64,000 bases of DNA from Diphasiastrum complanatum (Eukaryota; Streptophyta; Lycopodiopsida; Lycopodiales; Lycopodiaceae), in NCBI GenBank assembly GCA_029204225.1, contig CM055101.1:38361374-38425373 (forward strand), in the 5' to 3' direction. Below, piece after piece: positions 11,724 through 22,974 of the stretch. Made by a program: the position numbers and the translations under genes. The notes under the pieces are model-generated. The model searched no databases and was not told the origin of the DNA. It worked only from the letters and a program-made list of their open reading frames with translations. The number at the start of each line of letters is the position of its first letter. Positions within the stretch are counted from its first letter, which is position 1.

Positions 11724-12530
11724 TTTTATTTGTTTTTCAATTTTAGTTTATAGTATTTAATTTGTTGGCTTTTTTGGAAAAAGACAGTTACAAAAAAAAT
11801 AAAAAAAATAAAAAAAGACCGATGAGCAAAAGTCAGGAAGTCATCAGCATAAGGAAAAGGAAACACAATATTTTTTTTTTTTATGAAAAATGCCTTAGAA
11901 AACTACTGTTTTGGACAGATTTGGCCAATACAGTATCAAAAACCTTCGCTGAGCTCTCAGACTATACATCCACCCTTGATCTATCTAAATTGAGGTGGGC
12001 GAAAGTTCCTGACAAGAGAAAATTCAATTTTTGAGTTAGGCAAATGTTCAGTGATATGCCATTTTGGGAACCTTCGCCGAGCATCATAACCTCATTATGA
12101 ACCTTCGTCGATCTGCTAGATGATCTTAAAATGTCAAAATTAGGTTGTCCATAGATTCAGATTGTGAAAAAAATGCATTTGTGACAGTACCTGGGCGAAG
12201 GACCCTCCTGGGCGAAGGTTCATCCTTCGCCAGCCTTGAAAAACGTTCGCCTGATAGGTTCAGATCCCTAGAAACCTTCGCCGAGATTTTTATAGCCTAT
12301 TTTTATAGTATTGTACATGTCTGCAAATTTTTGTTCAGAATTGATCAACCAAACTACTATTCAGTGTAATGGACCCACCAAATTCACCTATAAGTTGGCT
12401 GAATTCGATTCATTCCTCACTTGTGCTAGCGAAGCTCTTGAGAATTTTTCTTGCGACCAAAGCCTTCCAAATTTTCTGCATTGCCTTCTGATACACTTTC
12501 ACGCGTTTATAATTCCTTTCTCATCATCAT
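11724..12530 (+). other. Non-coding region between integrase and extra ORF
   Basis: Contains repeated AACCTTCGCCGAG-like words in both orientations (about 11941, 12070, 12101, 12194, 12211-12235, 12281), including ggcgaaggttcatccttcgc, which is nearly a perfect inverted repeat. Homologous to 22300-22960 (minus) of copy E. No supported ORF. Confidence 0.6.
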
Positions 12531-13380
12531 GTCTTCTACCGATACTTCTTAGTCTCTGCGCTATACTATCCATCGTGATGTCTCATCTGCAACAGACATC
12601 ATGATTCTTCCTAGCACAAGCATGGTCACTCACTGCAATGGGTATTTATGAGAGAGCCTTTTCAGGTCGTATCAATATGGATTTCATCACTCTTGCCTTC
12701 AGTACGTGGAAGGAAGAGAAATCCAAATTCTATATCACTTTCTAGGGAGCCACACACAAAGTGCAAGTCATTGAGGCCGCACTTGCAGTTATAGGAATAT
12801 CATCTGGTACGCAGGCCTCACCAAATCACAAGCACGCCAAACAGGCCATCAAGCCATTTATTGACCTCACCAATGATCTACACTGGACTAATGATGGCTA
12901 CCTTCTGGAAGCCATCACTGAGCCTTCCATCCACGTAGCTGCCCAGCTATTGAATAATTTTCTGATGGTTGGCAACCTCAGGAAAGGCCACATCACATCT
13001 CAAATCCTTCACAGGATAGTGGAGTCCCACACTAAGTTGGCCAAAGTCCCACTTTAACCATGTAATTGGTTCAAGACTATTTCTAGTGAGCTCAAGCGGG
13101 CTATTAAGGCCAATACTAAGCAGCAGTTCGTCGTTGGCTCTTTATTGTCCCTCTTAGCCGCTTCTCACCTAGAAAACAGAATCCATGGCTTCCACCTAGA
13201 TTTTGTGCTTTTGGTTTACGAAGAAGCACCGGCAGAATCATCTCATCAGGCCTCAAGTTCTCATAGTCGTCGTCGTCCACGCAGCGAGATGTAATTCCTG
13301 ACTCGCCTTCCGCATCACGACGTCGCACTAGGCATACCTCGTCAGCTGCGCTTCCACCCCCTGTTGCTATTCGCACTGAA
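12531..13380 (+). pseudogene. Extra 3' ORF of element B, N-terminal part
   Basis: Candidate start ATG 12531. The best-conserved stretch is 12640-13057, with MGIYERAFSGR, FSTWKEEKSKF, VIEAALAVIG, NDGYLLEAI, AQLLNNFLMVGNLRK and SQILHRIVES, continuing to KRAIKANTKQQFV near 13130. A second copy lies at 1-332 on the minus strand, so it is a family protein. Predicted mostly helical and soluble, with no signal peptide or membrane segment seen. Interrupted by TAG near 12744, by the stop at 13056 and by frameshifts. Function not recognised. By position it matches the extra (env-like or accessory) ORFs of Athila-type elements. Confidence 0.6.
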
Positions 13381-13440
13381 CTTCCCATTCCCCTCGCCTC
13401 TGATTCTTCCCTCGCCTCTGCTCCCATACAAGGACAGTCT

Positions 13441-14577
13441 GTGACCATTGGGCCTACCATTCCCATCACAGCTGCCCAGGCCGCCTCACCCCCGCACATC
13501 AAAGCAACCTCACCCAACACACAGTTCTTCATGGATATGTTCGATGATTTCGACCCCCTTGGGGCCACTAAAATCTTTGAAATGCCCCAGAGTCCAGCGC
13601 CCTTTGAACCCCAATCCCCTGGAAGAGGATTCGGGCATATCCATGAATCTACTGTTGGTGTTGAAGATGCCAGTCAGCAACCACCCACACAGGGTAGCCC
13701 AGCCACACTTCGGGTCAACACAGCTGTAAAGTCACCAAAGCAGTTCGACGCCACGGTGCTTGAAGGGTTTGAAGAGGAGGATACTTTTGAAGAAGTAGAG
13801 ACCATGGCACCTATTCCACGCCTACCAAGGACAGTACCATTAGGTTCTCCTGCTGTTGCCACCTCCACGACCGTCGATTCTAGTGATGCTCTAGGGCTGG
13901 TTTCAAGCCTTGGGCAAGTGATCCAGTCTATGCTGGATAAGAAGAAGGAAATGGAGTAGAGGATCTCTGATCTAGGATCCGAAAACACTCTGATCAGCCA
14001 GAAAATTGTCCAGCTGGATCGAGAGTTGAAGATAGCCAAAGAACATAAAGAAAAGACTGAAAGAGAAGAGAAATTGGCCCAGCAACAAGCTGATCGCTTG
14101 GAAACCTACATCAATTCCCTGCAAAACACCCTGACAACCGCACAGGATCAGGTAGATAAGGCAGTGCAAGATGCCAAGCAACAGGTGCAGCTGCTGAAGG
14201 GGCAATTACAGATGGCCGAACAAGATCGCACACGGCTTCAAGGTGAATTGGATGCGACCACCCTTGAGCGTGATGCCTATCTGAAAACACAAATACCAGA
14301 TCATCCGGTCACACCGATGGAGATTGCGTATTTATTCAAGAAAGTGGAAACATACAAAGTGGCCCTTCCAGAATTCCAAGGCCGCTTTAATAGGTTCAAA
14401 GGAGCATCTTCAACCGAGTTGGCAAAGGCAAAAGAGACCATCACCGCCTATGAAAAAGCAGCCACTCAAGTGTTGGAAGCCGGACCACAAATCCCCGTCC
14501 CAGTCATGCCGCAATTCTCCCCTCCGCGCCAAAAAGCTATACCAATGGATACAGGGATTGATTCGAACATGGACTAG
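13441..14577 (+). pseudogene. Extra 3' ORF of element B, Pro/acidic linker and coiled coil
   Basis: 13441-13959 is Pro/Ser/Thr-rich and then acidic (FEEEDTFEEVE), ending in a short Lys-rich segment. After an in-frame TAG near 13957 the sequence continues into 14026-14577, an obvious coiled coil with heptad-like Leu/Ala spacing (EREEKLAQQQADRLETYINS, VQLLKGQLQMAEQ, TRLQGELDATTLERD) and a final Pro-rich tail. In the same position and orientation as the conserved N-terminal part, so probably one protein of about 960 residues. A self-assembly role is suggested only by the coiled coil. Confidence 0.55.
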
Positions 14578-14628
14578 GGGGGAGCTCCAGATCTAGCAGA
14601 TCAACCGCCAACCATATCGGCAGTACAA

Positions 14629-15431
14629 GTGGGTCCATCCTCATCAAGGACAAGACATTTATTCAGAAGGCCCATCAGCGTCAAGGACCAGATCCAGACC
14701 TTCTTAAAGCAACATCCGCATGAGTCCTCGCATGGTGGATGGGTTCTGAAATTTAAGACCTCCAAGATCGAGGTCGACAAAGAATTGGACAAAATACCTG
14801 CACTGGGAGAGCAGCCGACATGGAGAATCATGGTTTTTGAGAAAACTCCGGAATCAATTAGGAGTTACGTCGCCAGCCCTCGCCAGTTACGGGTAGATCC
14901 TTATTACGTGCCAATGCCGCAAAGACATAAATGAAAAATTTGGGATTGGCTATGGACAAAATCACCATACATATGCCCAATTGGCCAATCATCCATCAGT
15001 CTTACAGCTAGAACATTTCAGTAGACTTCCACCGTGCCTTACAAGCATATCAGAGAGAGTATGTCCACTCTCCGGATCCAATAGTGCGACAATCGGCAAT
15101 GTTTTCTAAAGATCTAACTCTGTTGGCGTCAGTGGCAACCAAATGGGACGATTGCCTTCCTACCCTGGCATTCGATCCAAATAAGCCAATGGCCTCAGAG
15201 CAAATCAAAGATCAGCTGCCGATTGCTCAACTGTATTTTTGCGCAGCTATGATAGTAGGCTCTTGGGAATCCCGCTTCACCTCATGGACAACTTCCAAGT
15301 GGATTGCCGGAGCCCACCGTTGTTTCCTGCCACCCAACTTGGATTTCAATACTGCACGCCTTGACTTTATGGAGAAGGTGCAGTATCATTTAATTAAGAT
15401 TCGGCGCGAAGCAAATAAAAGTCTCCAATAA
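14629..15431 (+). pseudogene. Extra 3' ORF of element B, C-terminal part
   Basis: Two frames: 14629-14934 (VKDQIQTFLKQHP, GGWVLKFKTSKIEVDKELDK, TWRIMVFEK) and 15084-15431 (LASVATKWDDCLPT, PIAQLYFCAAMIVGSWES, DFMEKVQYHLIKIRREANK). They are joined by a broken stretch at 14935-15083. The stop at 15431 lies 50 bases before the 3' LTR, so this is the last protein-coding part of the element. No family recognised; no transmembrane anchor seen, which argues against a classical envelope. Confidence 0.5.
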
Positions 15432-15481
15432 CTGCATATTGCAGGTGTCGTGGGACCGCCACCAGTTTTGGTGGGTGATAC

Positions 15482-16183
15482 TGTTGGAGGGTTTGCGGAT
15501 CCCAAGGCAATCCTAACCCTAGTTAATAAGTGAGAGGGATTTGGCACCCTGCGTATGTAAGTCCAACCCGATTTGATTGATTAGTTAAAAGTTAATAAAG
15601 GACTTCAGGCCTTTTTGCGAGACTTTTAATGTTGCAGGGCCTAAATGTCAAGCTAGTGAATAAAGTTGGGTTTCCCTCCAATTTTGATGGTTCTCACACT
15701 TTTTTAAATTTGAATAAAAAGAGAGGCAAGACTGGACCATTAAGATTAAGAGGCCATGGTCCTCCTCTCTACTATAAAAAGGGACCAACTCGAGTTGCTC
15801 CTGATGTTCATTTCCTCATTTCAATAAAGCAGATTGGTTCCCTTTAAAAATGGATTGATGAATGTCCTTGCTCTTCCTCTCTTTTCCTCCATTTCTCATG
15901 CTTCCTTGTATTTGCTAATTGTTGGATTTGATCATTATTGGGATTGCTATTTCTTATGCTTTTTGTGAGAGAGAAAGGGAGAGAGAGAAAAGTAAGTTTC
16001 TATCATTGTTGTGAATTTAGGGTTAATGGAAGTAGGGTTAATGGATGTAGTGTTAATGGATGTTAGTGTTAGGTCCTCCATTCATGTTGAAATCTGAACT
16101 ATATTATCGCTCTCATGGGAACGAACCTCCGCGTGACAACTAACTCCATCTCTTTGATGCTAGATTGACTAGATCTTGGATTC
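15482..16183 (+). repeat. 3' LTR of element B, truncated
   Basis: Starts TGTTGGAGGG and matches the short LTR of copy C and, from about 15820, the partial LTR of copy D up to the words gctagattgactagatcttgg. Homology breaks near 16183, where minus-strand element C begins. The true LTR end (CCCACTACA) is lost. Confidence 0.75.
15773..15780 (+). promoter_or_regulatory. LTR TATA box
   Basis: TATAAAAA within the LTR, about 290 bases from its start and followed by an AATAAAG polyadenylation-like word at about 15821. Position fits the U3/R boundary of a plant LTR promoter. Confidence 0.5.
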
Positions 16184-16800
16184 AGGTATATCAGTTAATG
16201 GTATAGAATCAGCAGGTACTGGACCTGCTACCGGTTCTTTCTGCTTATGTGCTTTGGTGACCACCATCAAAGCTACTAGTCTTTGTTTGATTGTTATCAA
16301 ATTTACAGGAGCCGTACCTAGTGGTGGCTTCGGTTTTGCTGGACACTCCTTATAGCACTGCCCATAACCACAGTCACAACAGAATGGTACAAATTTTTCT
16401 TTATTTGGACATTCTACAACTCTATAATTTTCTCCACATGCAAAGCATCCAAGTGGTGCTCTGGTCCAGTTTCTAGATGCTTGTTGTTGCACGACAACAT
16501 AAATAGCATATTGTTCTGAAGATCCGCCTTCTTGATCATTACCATAATTCCATTGCTCGAGACTTCTATAAGGTTATGCTTCCATCAAATTAGCAGGATG
16601 AGTGGGGTGCTTTGGTGGGGCAGGTAAGACTAACCGTTCCGGGTATCCAAGAGCAGATTGTCGAGGTCTAGCTGCAGAATTTCCTCCATAACGTGGCTCT
16701 CGATATCCATCTGGGCATATAGTTGCTGAATTATCCGAGGATTGAAATTGCAAAAAGCAGTTTCATGATCAGGGGAATTGCAGAAATGTCATATACTGAT
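16169..16800 (-). pseudogene. Gag zinc-knuckle region of element C
   Basis: Minus-strand frame with CFACGENYRVVECPNK and then CDCGYGQCYKECP, a pair of Cys/His-rich knuckles slightly off the CCHC consensus. They are followed by a Pro/Val-rich stretch (PVNLITIKQR). Equivalent to about 1900-2100 in copy A. An in-frame stop lies between the knuckles and the main Gag part. Confidence 0.6.
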
Positions 16801-16806
16801 TTCCAT

Positions 16807-17650
16807 TCATTTTTTTAATTGAGGACACTCATTCATTGTGTGATTTCTTGTACAGATAGAACACCAAATATTTTTCATGGTAGAAAAAGACTTTGCAAAT
16901 TTCTCAGGTTCCTGGTTCGTTTGTCCTTCGAAATATTCCAATGCTTTGATCTTCTCATCAAATTGTGACTGCAACTTTTTCATCTGTTTCTGCTGGTTCT
17001 TTCCGAGTTTCTCGAAGTCATTGAACATCATTTCTACAGTAGCGTTGACATTCGTTGATGCAATAGTGGTCGATGTCGTAGTGGTCTGTCTGGCTATATA
17101 AGACAACATCCTAGTATTCGGCTCATCATCTGAATCTTCATCCTCTTCCCGAATTGCATCATCCATAGCATTTTGCAAAAGTGCGTACTCATTATGGCGT
17201 TTCAACTCACGTTTGATCCTTTTAGGTAAACCTGAAAAAAACCACATAATCATGGCATTTTCATTAACCAAGTTAGGTTCGCACTAAGGTCTAAGGTGTT
17301 TTACCTGTTCAATGTAATCTCGTACCATTTCCCGCTTTCTCATTTTAATTTCACTTAAAAGTAGGAAAGGGTCTTCCATAAACTTTCGAGGTTTGAACCG
17401 TGTGATAAGGGCTCTTTTAATAATCTCCCAATCTGTACACTCAGTTTCATCTTGATTATAGTACCAATCTTGTGCTGCGCCTGTTAAGGCCATAGGAAAA
17501 AGCTTAAGTTTATCCTAGGGAAAAATTTTCATAGACTTCACAAGATTTAGAATAGATATGAAGAAATCTAACTAGATCTGTTAATCCATTGTATTTGGGT
17601 AGATCCAAATGGGGTGCTCTTCTAACAATAATTGGATTGACTTCTTGAGG
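16807..17650 (-). pseudogene. Gag relic of element C
   Basis: Minus-strand Gag: 17284-17493 carries MALTGAAQDWYYNQDETE, ALITRFKPRKF and MVRDYIEQVK. After a stop near 17284, 16807-17271 carries NENAMIMWFFSGLPKRIKREL, an acidic stretch and the EKLGKNQQKQMKKL helix ending in CSICTRNHTMNECP. About 90% similar by eye to copy D. Broken by stops and by a short deletion at its start. Confidence 0.75.
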
Positions 17651-18794
17651 AGCACCTCCAAGAGGAGCCGTCTTCACATATTAAATCAAGTAGACAATGA
17701 GATTGGATCTAGATTTTCAATCGAAACTATCTCAAATCAGATCTGCTAGATCTCTTCCACTTGACAAGGATCAAATTCCTATATTATGAAGAAGATTCCG
17801 AAATTCAACCAATCGATACTTCTCAAAAATGAAAAAATTCTCAAAATTTGACAAGGATTTGATCTGGAAAATCAAAACCTAAAAATAAGAGTGGTGAAGG
17901 TTTCCTAGGCGAAGGTTCAACAATGTTATTTTTGGTAAAAACTCTCTAATCAGGTTTTTTAGACAATTTTTATGGAAATAACCTTCGCCGAAGTCTCAGA
18001 CTCAAAATCTGACATAGATAAAACTAGGATAAAACCAGCGAAGGTTTCTGGCACACAAAAACACAGTTTTTGTAGTTTGCGAGGGTAAAAATAAAGATTT
18101 TCTATGGTCTGGATAGGATGAATGTTCGTTGAACTCAAAAATAGTATTTTACTGTAAATAGAATGATTTGGAAACTCGGTGAACGTTCTGGCGAAGAATC
18201 AAGAGTAGCAAAAATATGACAATATGACAACTGATCCTCTGAAAAACCTTCTATTTTCGGTATTATTCTTCACCAACCGGTGGCAGTAGATAGATCTAAA
18301 TCACCCCTATGCACAGTGAATTGGACGAAGGTTCTTTTTTTGTATTTTAGGGTTTTGGTGATTATTTGGTGTGTTTTGATGGTTTTTGTGATGTTTCTAG
18401 AAATCTGTTGAGAAAAATTGTTCGCCCTTCAAAGTGAAGGTTTTGTGATCAAAACCAAAGGTGCTTGCAACTCCGCGAACGTTTCCTGAAAGAGTGCAAA
18501 AAATTATCAACTTTGATGATAATTTTTGTCTCCCTTTGACCAAAATCTGACAGATTTGACCAATTTTTGTTGTTTTTTCTGATATCTTAGATGCAAATGG
18601 ATCTTAAAATTGATGATATGAATAGCTTACCCTGTTCCACAATCAGATTAGACTTCAAACAAGCAAATCCACTCAAATCAAGCAAAATCACTCCCAAACT
18701 AACCCTAAATGCAGATTTAACACTATTCATGCAAGATGCCTAATGCAAGCTAACCATCCAAAAAACATGCTGCAAATTGAAAAATTGGCGTAGC
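17651..18794 (-). other. 5' leader of element C
   Basis: Non-coding; homologous to 19444-20639 of copy D read in the opposite direction. Carries the GCGAAGGTT/AACCTTCGCC words. No ORF supported. Confidence 0.55.
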
Positions 18795-18812
18795 TCCCCG
18801 GAAACGACGCCA
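18795..18812 (-). other. Primer-binding site of element C, tRNA-Asp type
   Basis: On the minus strand TGGCGTCGTTTCCGGGGA, two mismatches from the perfect site at 19426-19443. It lies four bases after the LTR end. Confidence 0.75.
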
Positions 18813-18816
18813 AAAT

Positions 18817-19051
18817 TGTAGTGGGTTTCTTTTCTTGCCTATCCTCAACCCAAAATCTAATCAATAACTTGACATTTAGGCTCTGCAACATTAAAAGTCC
18901 CGCAAAAAAGGCCTAAAGTCCTTTTATTGACTTTCTAATTAATCAAATAACTATGTGATCATCGGGTTGGACTTACACACGCAGGGTGCCAAATCCTTCT
19001 CACTTATTAACTCGGGTAAGGGTTGCCTTGGGATCCGCAAACTCTCCAACA
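18817..19051 (-). repeat. Short 5' LTR of element C
   Basis: 235 bp with intact TG...CA ends (minus strand TGTTGGAGAG to CACTACA). Relative to the LTRs of B and D the middle ~450 bp are missing, so this is an internally deleted LTR. Its outer end abuts the partial LTR of element D without spacer. Confidence 0.7.
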
Positions 19052-19421
19052 CATATTGGTTCTCTTGTGAAATGGATTTATAAATGTCCTTGCTCCCTAA
19101 CACTTTTCCTCCATCTCTCATGCTTTAATTGTTGGATCCGATTGTTATTGGGATTGCATGTTTAATACTTTTTATGAGAGAGAAAGGGAGAGAGAGAAAG
19201 AGTAAGCTATCTTCATTGTAGATCTAGTGTTAATGGATGTAGTGTTAATGCTTAGGATTAGTGGATGGTAGAGTTAGATGTGAATCTTCCATTCATGCTG
19301 AAATCTGAACTATGCTATCGCTCTCATGGGAACGAATCTACGCGTGACAACTAACTTCATCTCCTTGATGCTAGATTGATTAGATCTTGGGTTGAGGATA
19401 GGCAAGGAAGAACCCACTACA
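19052..19421 (+). repeat. Partial LTR of element D (3' half)
   Basis: Matches 15820-16180 of the LTR of element B and then reaches the true LTR end GAACCCACTACA. Contains gagagagaaagggagagaga. The first ~340 bases of the LTR are absent. Confidence 0.7.
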
Positions 19422-19425
19422 ATTT

Positions 19426-19443
19426 TGGCGCCGTTGCCGGGGA
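19426..19443 (+). other. Primer-binding site of element D, tRNA-Asp type
   Basis: TGGCGCCGTTGCCGGGGA, complementary to the 3' end of plant tRNA-Asp including CCA, four bases after the LTR. This primer is typical of Athila-type Ty3/gypsy elements. Confidence 0.85.
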
Positions 19444-20639
19444 GCTACGCCAATTTTTTAGTTTACAACATGTTTGTTGGATGGTTAGCTTGCATTAGGC
19501 ATCTTGTCGTGGCATGAATAGTGTTAAATCTGCATTTAGGGTTAGTTTGGGAGTGATTTTGCTTGATTTGAGTGGATTTGCTTGTTTGAGATCTAATTTG
19601 ATTGTGGAACAGGCAAGGTTACCCAGATCACCTATCTTAAGATCTATTTGGATCTGAGATATCAGAAAAAACGGTCAAATCTGCAATATTTTGGTTATAA
19701 GAAGGCAAAAATCGTCATTAGAGCTGATAACTTTTTGCCTTCTTTAAGAAACGTTCATCGAGTTGCAGACACCTTCGATTTTGATTACAAAATTTTTAGT
19801 TTGAAGGGCAAACAATCCTTCCCAGCAGATTTTCAGAAACAACAGAAAAACCATCAAAAAACACCAAAAAATCACCAAACCCCAAAAAAAAAGAACCTTT
19901 GCCCAATTCATTGTGCATAGGTGTGATTTAGATCTACTATTTCTAGGTCGGCAAAGAATTATATCAGAAATAGAAGGTTTCTCAGAGGATCAGTTGTCAT
20001 ATTGTCATATTTTTGCCAAAAAAGTCTCATTTTTGCAAAAAATACCAGTATTACTCTTGATTCTTCGCCAGAACCTTCGTCGAGTTTCTAGATTATTCTA
20101 TGTATAGTAATTTACTATTTTTGAGTTCGACGAACATTCATTCTATCCAGATCATAGAAAATCTCTATCTTTACCCTCGCCAAACTACAAAAACTGTATT
20201 TTTGTGTGCCAGAAACTTTCGCCAATTCTACCCTAGCTTTATCTGTGTCAGATTCTGAGTCTGAGAGTTCGGCAAAGGCTATTTCCATAGAATTTGTCAG
20301 AAAAACCTGATTAGAGAGTTTTTTTTTCTTCCAAAATAGCATTGTTGAATCTCGTCGAGTGAATCTTCGCCTAGGGAACCTTTGCAGTTCTATTTTTAGG
20401 TTCTGATTTTCCAGATTAAGTCCCTGTCAAATTTTGGATCAAATCTGATACAGTGTGATTGTAATTCTGAGAATTTTTTCATTTTTGAGAAGTATTGATT
20501 GGTTGATTTTCAAAATCTTTTTTAGGATATAGGAATCTGATTCTTGTCAAGTGGAAGAGATTTAGCAGATCTGATCTACAATAGCTTTGATTGAAAAACC
20601 AGATCCAATTTCATTGTTTGCTTGATTTAATCTGTGAAG
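19444..20639 (+). other. 5' leader of element D
   Basis: About 1.2 kb without a supported ORF. The 19648-20107 frames are Lys/Asn-rich and not conserved. Contains dispersed CTTCGCC / GGCGAAG words. Equivalent to the leaders of A, B and C. Confidence 0.55.
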
Positions 20640-21518
20640 ATGGATGTCCCTGGAGGTGCTCCTCAAGGCGCTCCTCAGGAAGTCAATCCAATCATTGTTA
20701 GAAGAGCACCCTGTTTGGATCTACCCAAATACAATGGATTAACAGATCCAGTTTGATTTCTTCAAATCTATTCTAAACCTTGTGAAGTCTATGGCAAAGT
20801 TTTTTCCCAGGATAAACTTAAGCTTTTTCCTATGGCCTTAATAGGCGCAGCACAAGATTGGTACTATAATCAAGATGAAACTGAACGTACAAATTGGGAG
20901 ACTGTTAAACGAGCCCTTATCACACGGTTCAAACCTCGGAAGTTTACGGAAGACCCTTTCCTACTTTTAAGTAAAATTAAAATGGGAAAGCGAGAAATGG
21001 TTCGAGATTACATTGAATGGGTAAAACGCCTCAGATCTGAGTGCGAACCTGAGCTGATTAATGAAAATGCCATGATTATGTGGTTTTTGTCAGGATTACC
21101 TAAAAGGATCAGACGTGAGCTGAAACGCCATAATGAGTATGCAATCTTTCAAAATGCTATGGATGATGCAATTCGAGAGGAGGATGAAGATTCAGATGAT
21201 GAGCCGAATCTCAGTACGTTGCTTTATATAGCAAGGTAGACCATTATGACATCCACCACTATTGCATCAACGAATGTCAACGCTACTGCAAAAATGATGC
21301 TCAAAGAGCTCGAGAAACTCGGGAAGAACCAGCAGAAACAGATGGAAAAGTTGCAGTCGCAATTTGATGAGAAGATCAAAGCATTGGAAGATTTTCATGG
21401 ACAAGCGAACAAGGAATCTGAAAAGTTTGCAAAGACTTTTTCTACTAGGGAAAATGTTTGGTGTTCTATTTGTACAGGAAATCACACAATGAATGAGTGT
21501 CATCAATTGAAAAAATGA
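20640..21518 (+). pseudogene. Gag relic of element D
   Basis: ATG 20640 (MDVPGGAPQ) starts the Gag. A TGA near 20754 replaces Arg of the DPVRF motif. 20832-21239 continues with MALIGAAQDWYYNQDE, ALITRFKPRKF, SECEPELINENAMIMWFLSG; then a TAG, and 21246-21518 gives the helical segment and CSICTGNHTMNEC. It is the least damaged Gag of the family here and useful as the reference reading. Confidence 0.8.
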
Positions 21519-21684
21519 ATTGAAATTAGTATATGCCATTTGTGTAATTCACATGATCATGAGACTGCTTTTTACAACTTCAATCCTCGGATAATTCAAC
21601 AACGGTATGCCCAGATGGGATATCGAGAACCACATTACGGAGGAAATCCGGTTGCTAGACCTCGTCAATCTGCTCTTGGATACC

Positions 21685-22289
21685 AGGAAAAAATGAGACA
21701 ATAACTGCCCAATCATCTTGTGAGGCAAAATATGTTGCTGCAGCCACAATGGCCAATGAACTGAGATGGCTCAGACAGTTCCTAGATGAATTAGAACAGA
21801 GCACTAATGAACCGTTGATTCTACACATGGACAACACCTCCGCTATTCATATACTGATATCTTTACAAAGACATTGGATAAGGCAATGTTTGAAAGACAA
21901 AGAGCTAGCTTGGGAACCAGGAAAATACACGCTTTAAGAGAGAGCTGAAGAAACATTATGTTTCTACTTTAAAGACTTAGTATTTTTCCATGTATTTTAC
22001 TTAGTTGGCCGACATTCGGAGTCAGGCCGACATTTCCAAGCATCAATGGTGAGGACGAACTATTGGGGATGGACGAATTATGGGACCTCCACTACTCGAG
22101 CGTGAAGTTTTTCAAACTATCACGCTCCACCGCCGCCATGTTACGTTAACACAAATGTGCTTAAACAGATGTTTTAGCTTAAGCTTAGCTAATCAATCTT
22201 GTAATCTAATCCAGCATGATATATGTCCTGGATTAGCGACAAACCTATACAGATATACAGAGATAGACAAAAAGAGAATCCTGTCGAAT
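21685..22289 (+). pseudogene. Ty1/copia RNase H end plus possible 3' LTR
   Basis: Translation gives TITAQSSCEAKYVAAATMANE, WLRQFLDELEQ and DNTSAIH, typical of copia RNase H, then an internal gap of about 45 codons and DIFTKTLDKAMFERQR, the copia C-terminus. It resembles the minus-strand copia at 30950-31950 closely enough to be the same family. From about 21960 the sequence is non-coding and may be 3' LTR. Element E begins at about 22290. Confidence 0.75.
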
Positions 22290-22974
22290 TCAGCCAACTT
22301 ATAGGTGAATTTGGAGGGATTATTACACAAAATACTAGTTTGGCTGATCAATTCTGAACAAAAATTTGCAGGCTTGCTCAGTACTATGAAAATAGGCTTT
22401 AAAAATCTCAGCGAAGGTTTTTGAGGTTCTGAACCCATCCGACGAACATTTTTCAAGTCTAGCGAAGGATGAACCTTCGCCCAAGTACTGTCATAAATGC
22501 AACTTTCAGGATCTGAACCTATAGCCAGCCTAATTTTGACATTTTAAGTCCATCTAGCATATTGGCGAAGGTTTTTGAGGAGAGTAAGGTGCTCGACGAA
22601 GGTTTCTAAAATGGCATATTGTTGATCATTCGCCTAACTCAGAAACATGTAGTCACTGGTGAAAAGAACATTTGCCCAACTCAACATAGGTATATCTGAG
22701 GTGGATCTTGCTTCTGAAAATTCGACGAACAATATTAACATAGTTTGTGCAAAAAATGATCAAAAAAATAATTTTTCAAGTCATTTTTCCATAAAGATTT
22801 GACTACTTTCTGATCTGATGACATTTCTGACTTTTGCTCATCAGTCTTTTCTTATTTTTCTTCGTTTTTTTTTTCTAATTTTTTAATTTTTACTGTCTTT
22901 TCCAAAAGAAGTTAACAATAAAGTAGTGAAAACAAAAAAATTGAAAAACAAATAAAAAAAAATAATCATTTGGA

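Larger units (their letters stand above)
6241..16183 (+). mobile_element. Ty3/gypsy element B with extra 3' ORF, near complete 3' half
   Basis: Plus-strand copy: 5' UTR 6241-7027, gag 7028-8150, deletion of the protease region near 8165, protease-RT spacer and RT 8400-9840, RNase H and integrase to 11723, non-coding 11724-12530, extra ORF 12531-15431, 3' LTR 15482-16183. The 5' LTR is missing, and the 3' LTR is truncated where element C begins. Integrase lies downstream of RNase H, which is Ty3/gypsy order. An extra ORF after integrase together with a tRNA-Asp-like primer site in copies C and D recalls the Athila lineage; that assignment is inference. Multiple stops show it is dead. Confidence 0.8.
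16184..18816 (-). mobile_element. Ty3/gypsy element C, 5' portion only
   Basis: Minus-strand copy of the same family: LTR 18817-19051, primer site 18795-18812, leader to about 17680, gag 17650-16807 and zinc knuckle to 16184. There it is cut at the LTR of element B. It carries no pol. Its leader and gag match copies A, B and D. Confidence 0.75.
19052..21684 (+). mobile_element. Ty3/gypsy element D, 5' portion only
   Basis: Plus-strand copy: 3' half of an LTR (19052-19421), perfect primer site, ~1.2 kb leader, gag 20640-21518, start of zinc knuckle. It breaks at about 21684 in the word ttggatacc and continues as a copia fragment. Best copy for the start of the family's internal region. Confidence 0.75.

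Noticed and set aside
13116-13568. 150-codon minus-strand frame with Gly/Arg-rich content
   Set aside because: It lies opposite the extra ORF of element B, which is supported by a second copy; this strand has none.
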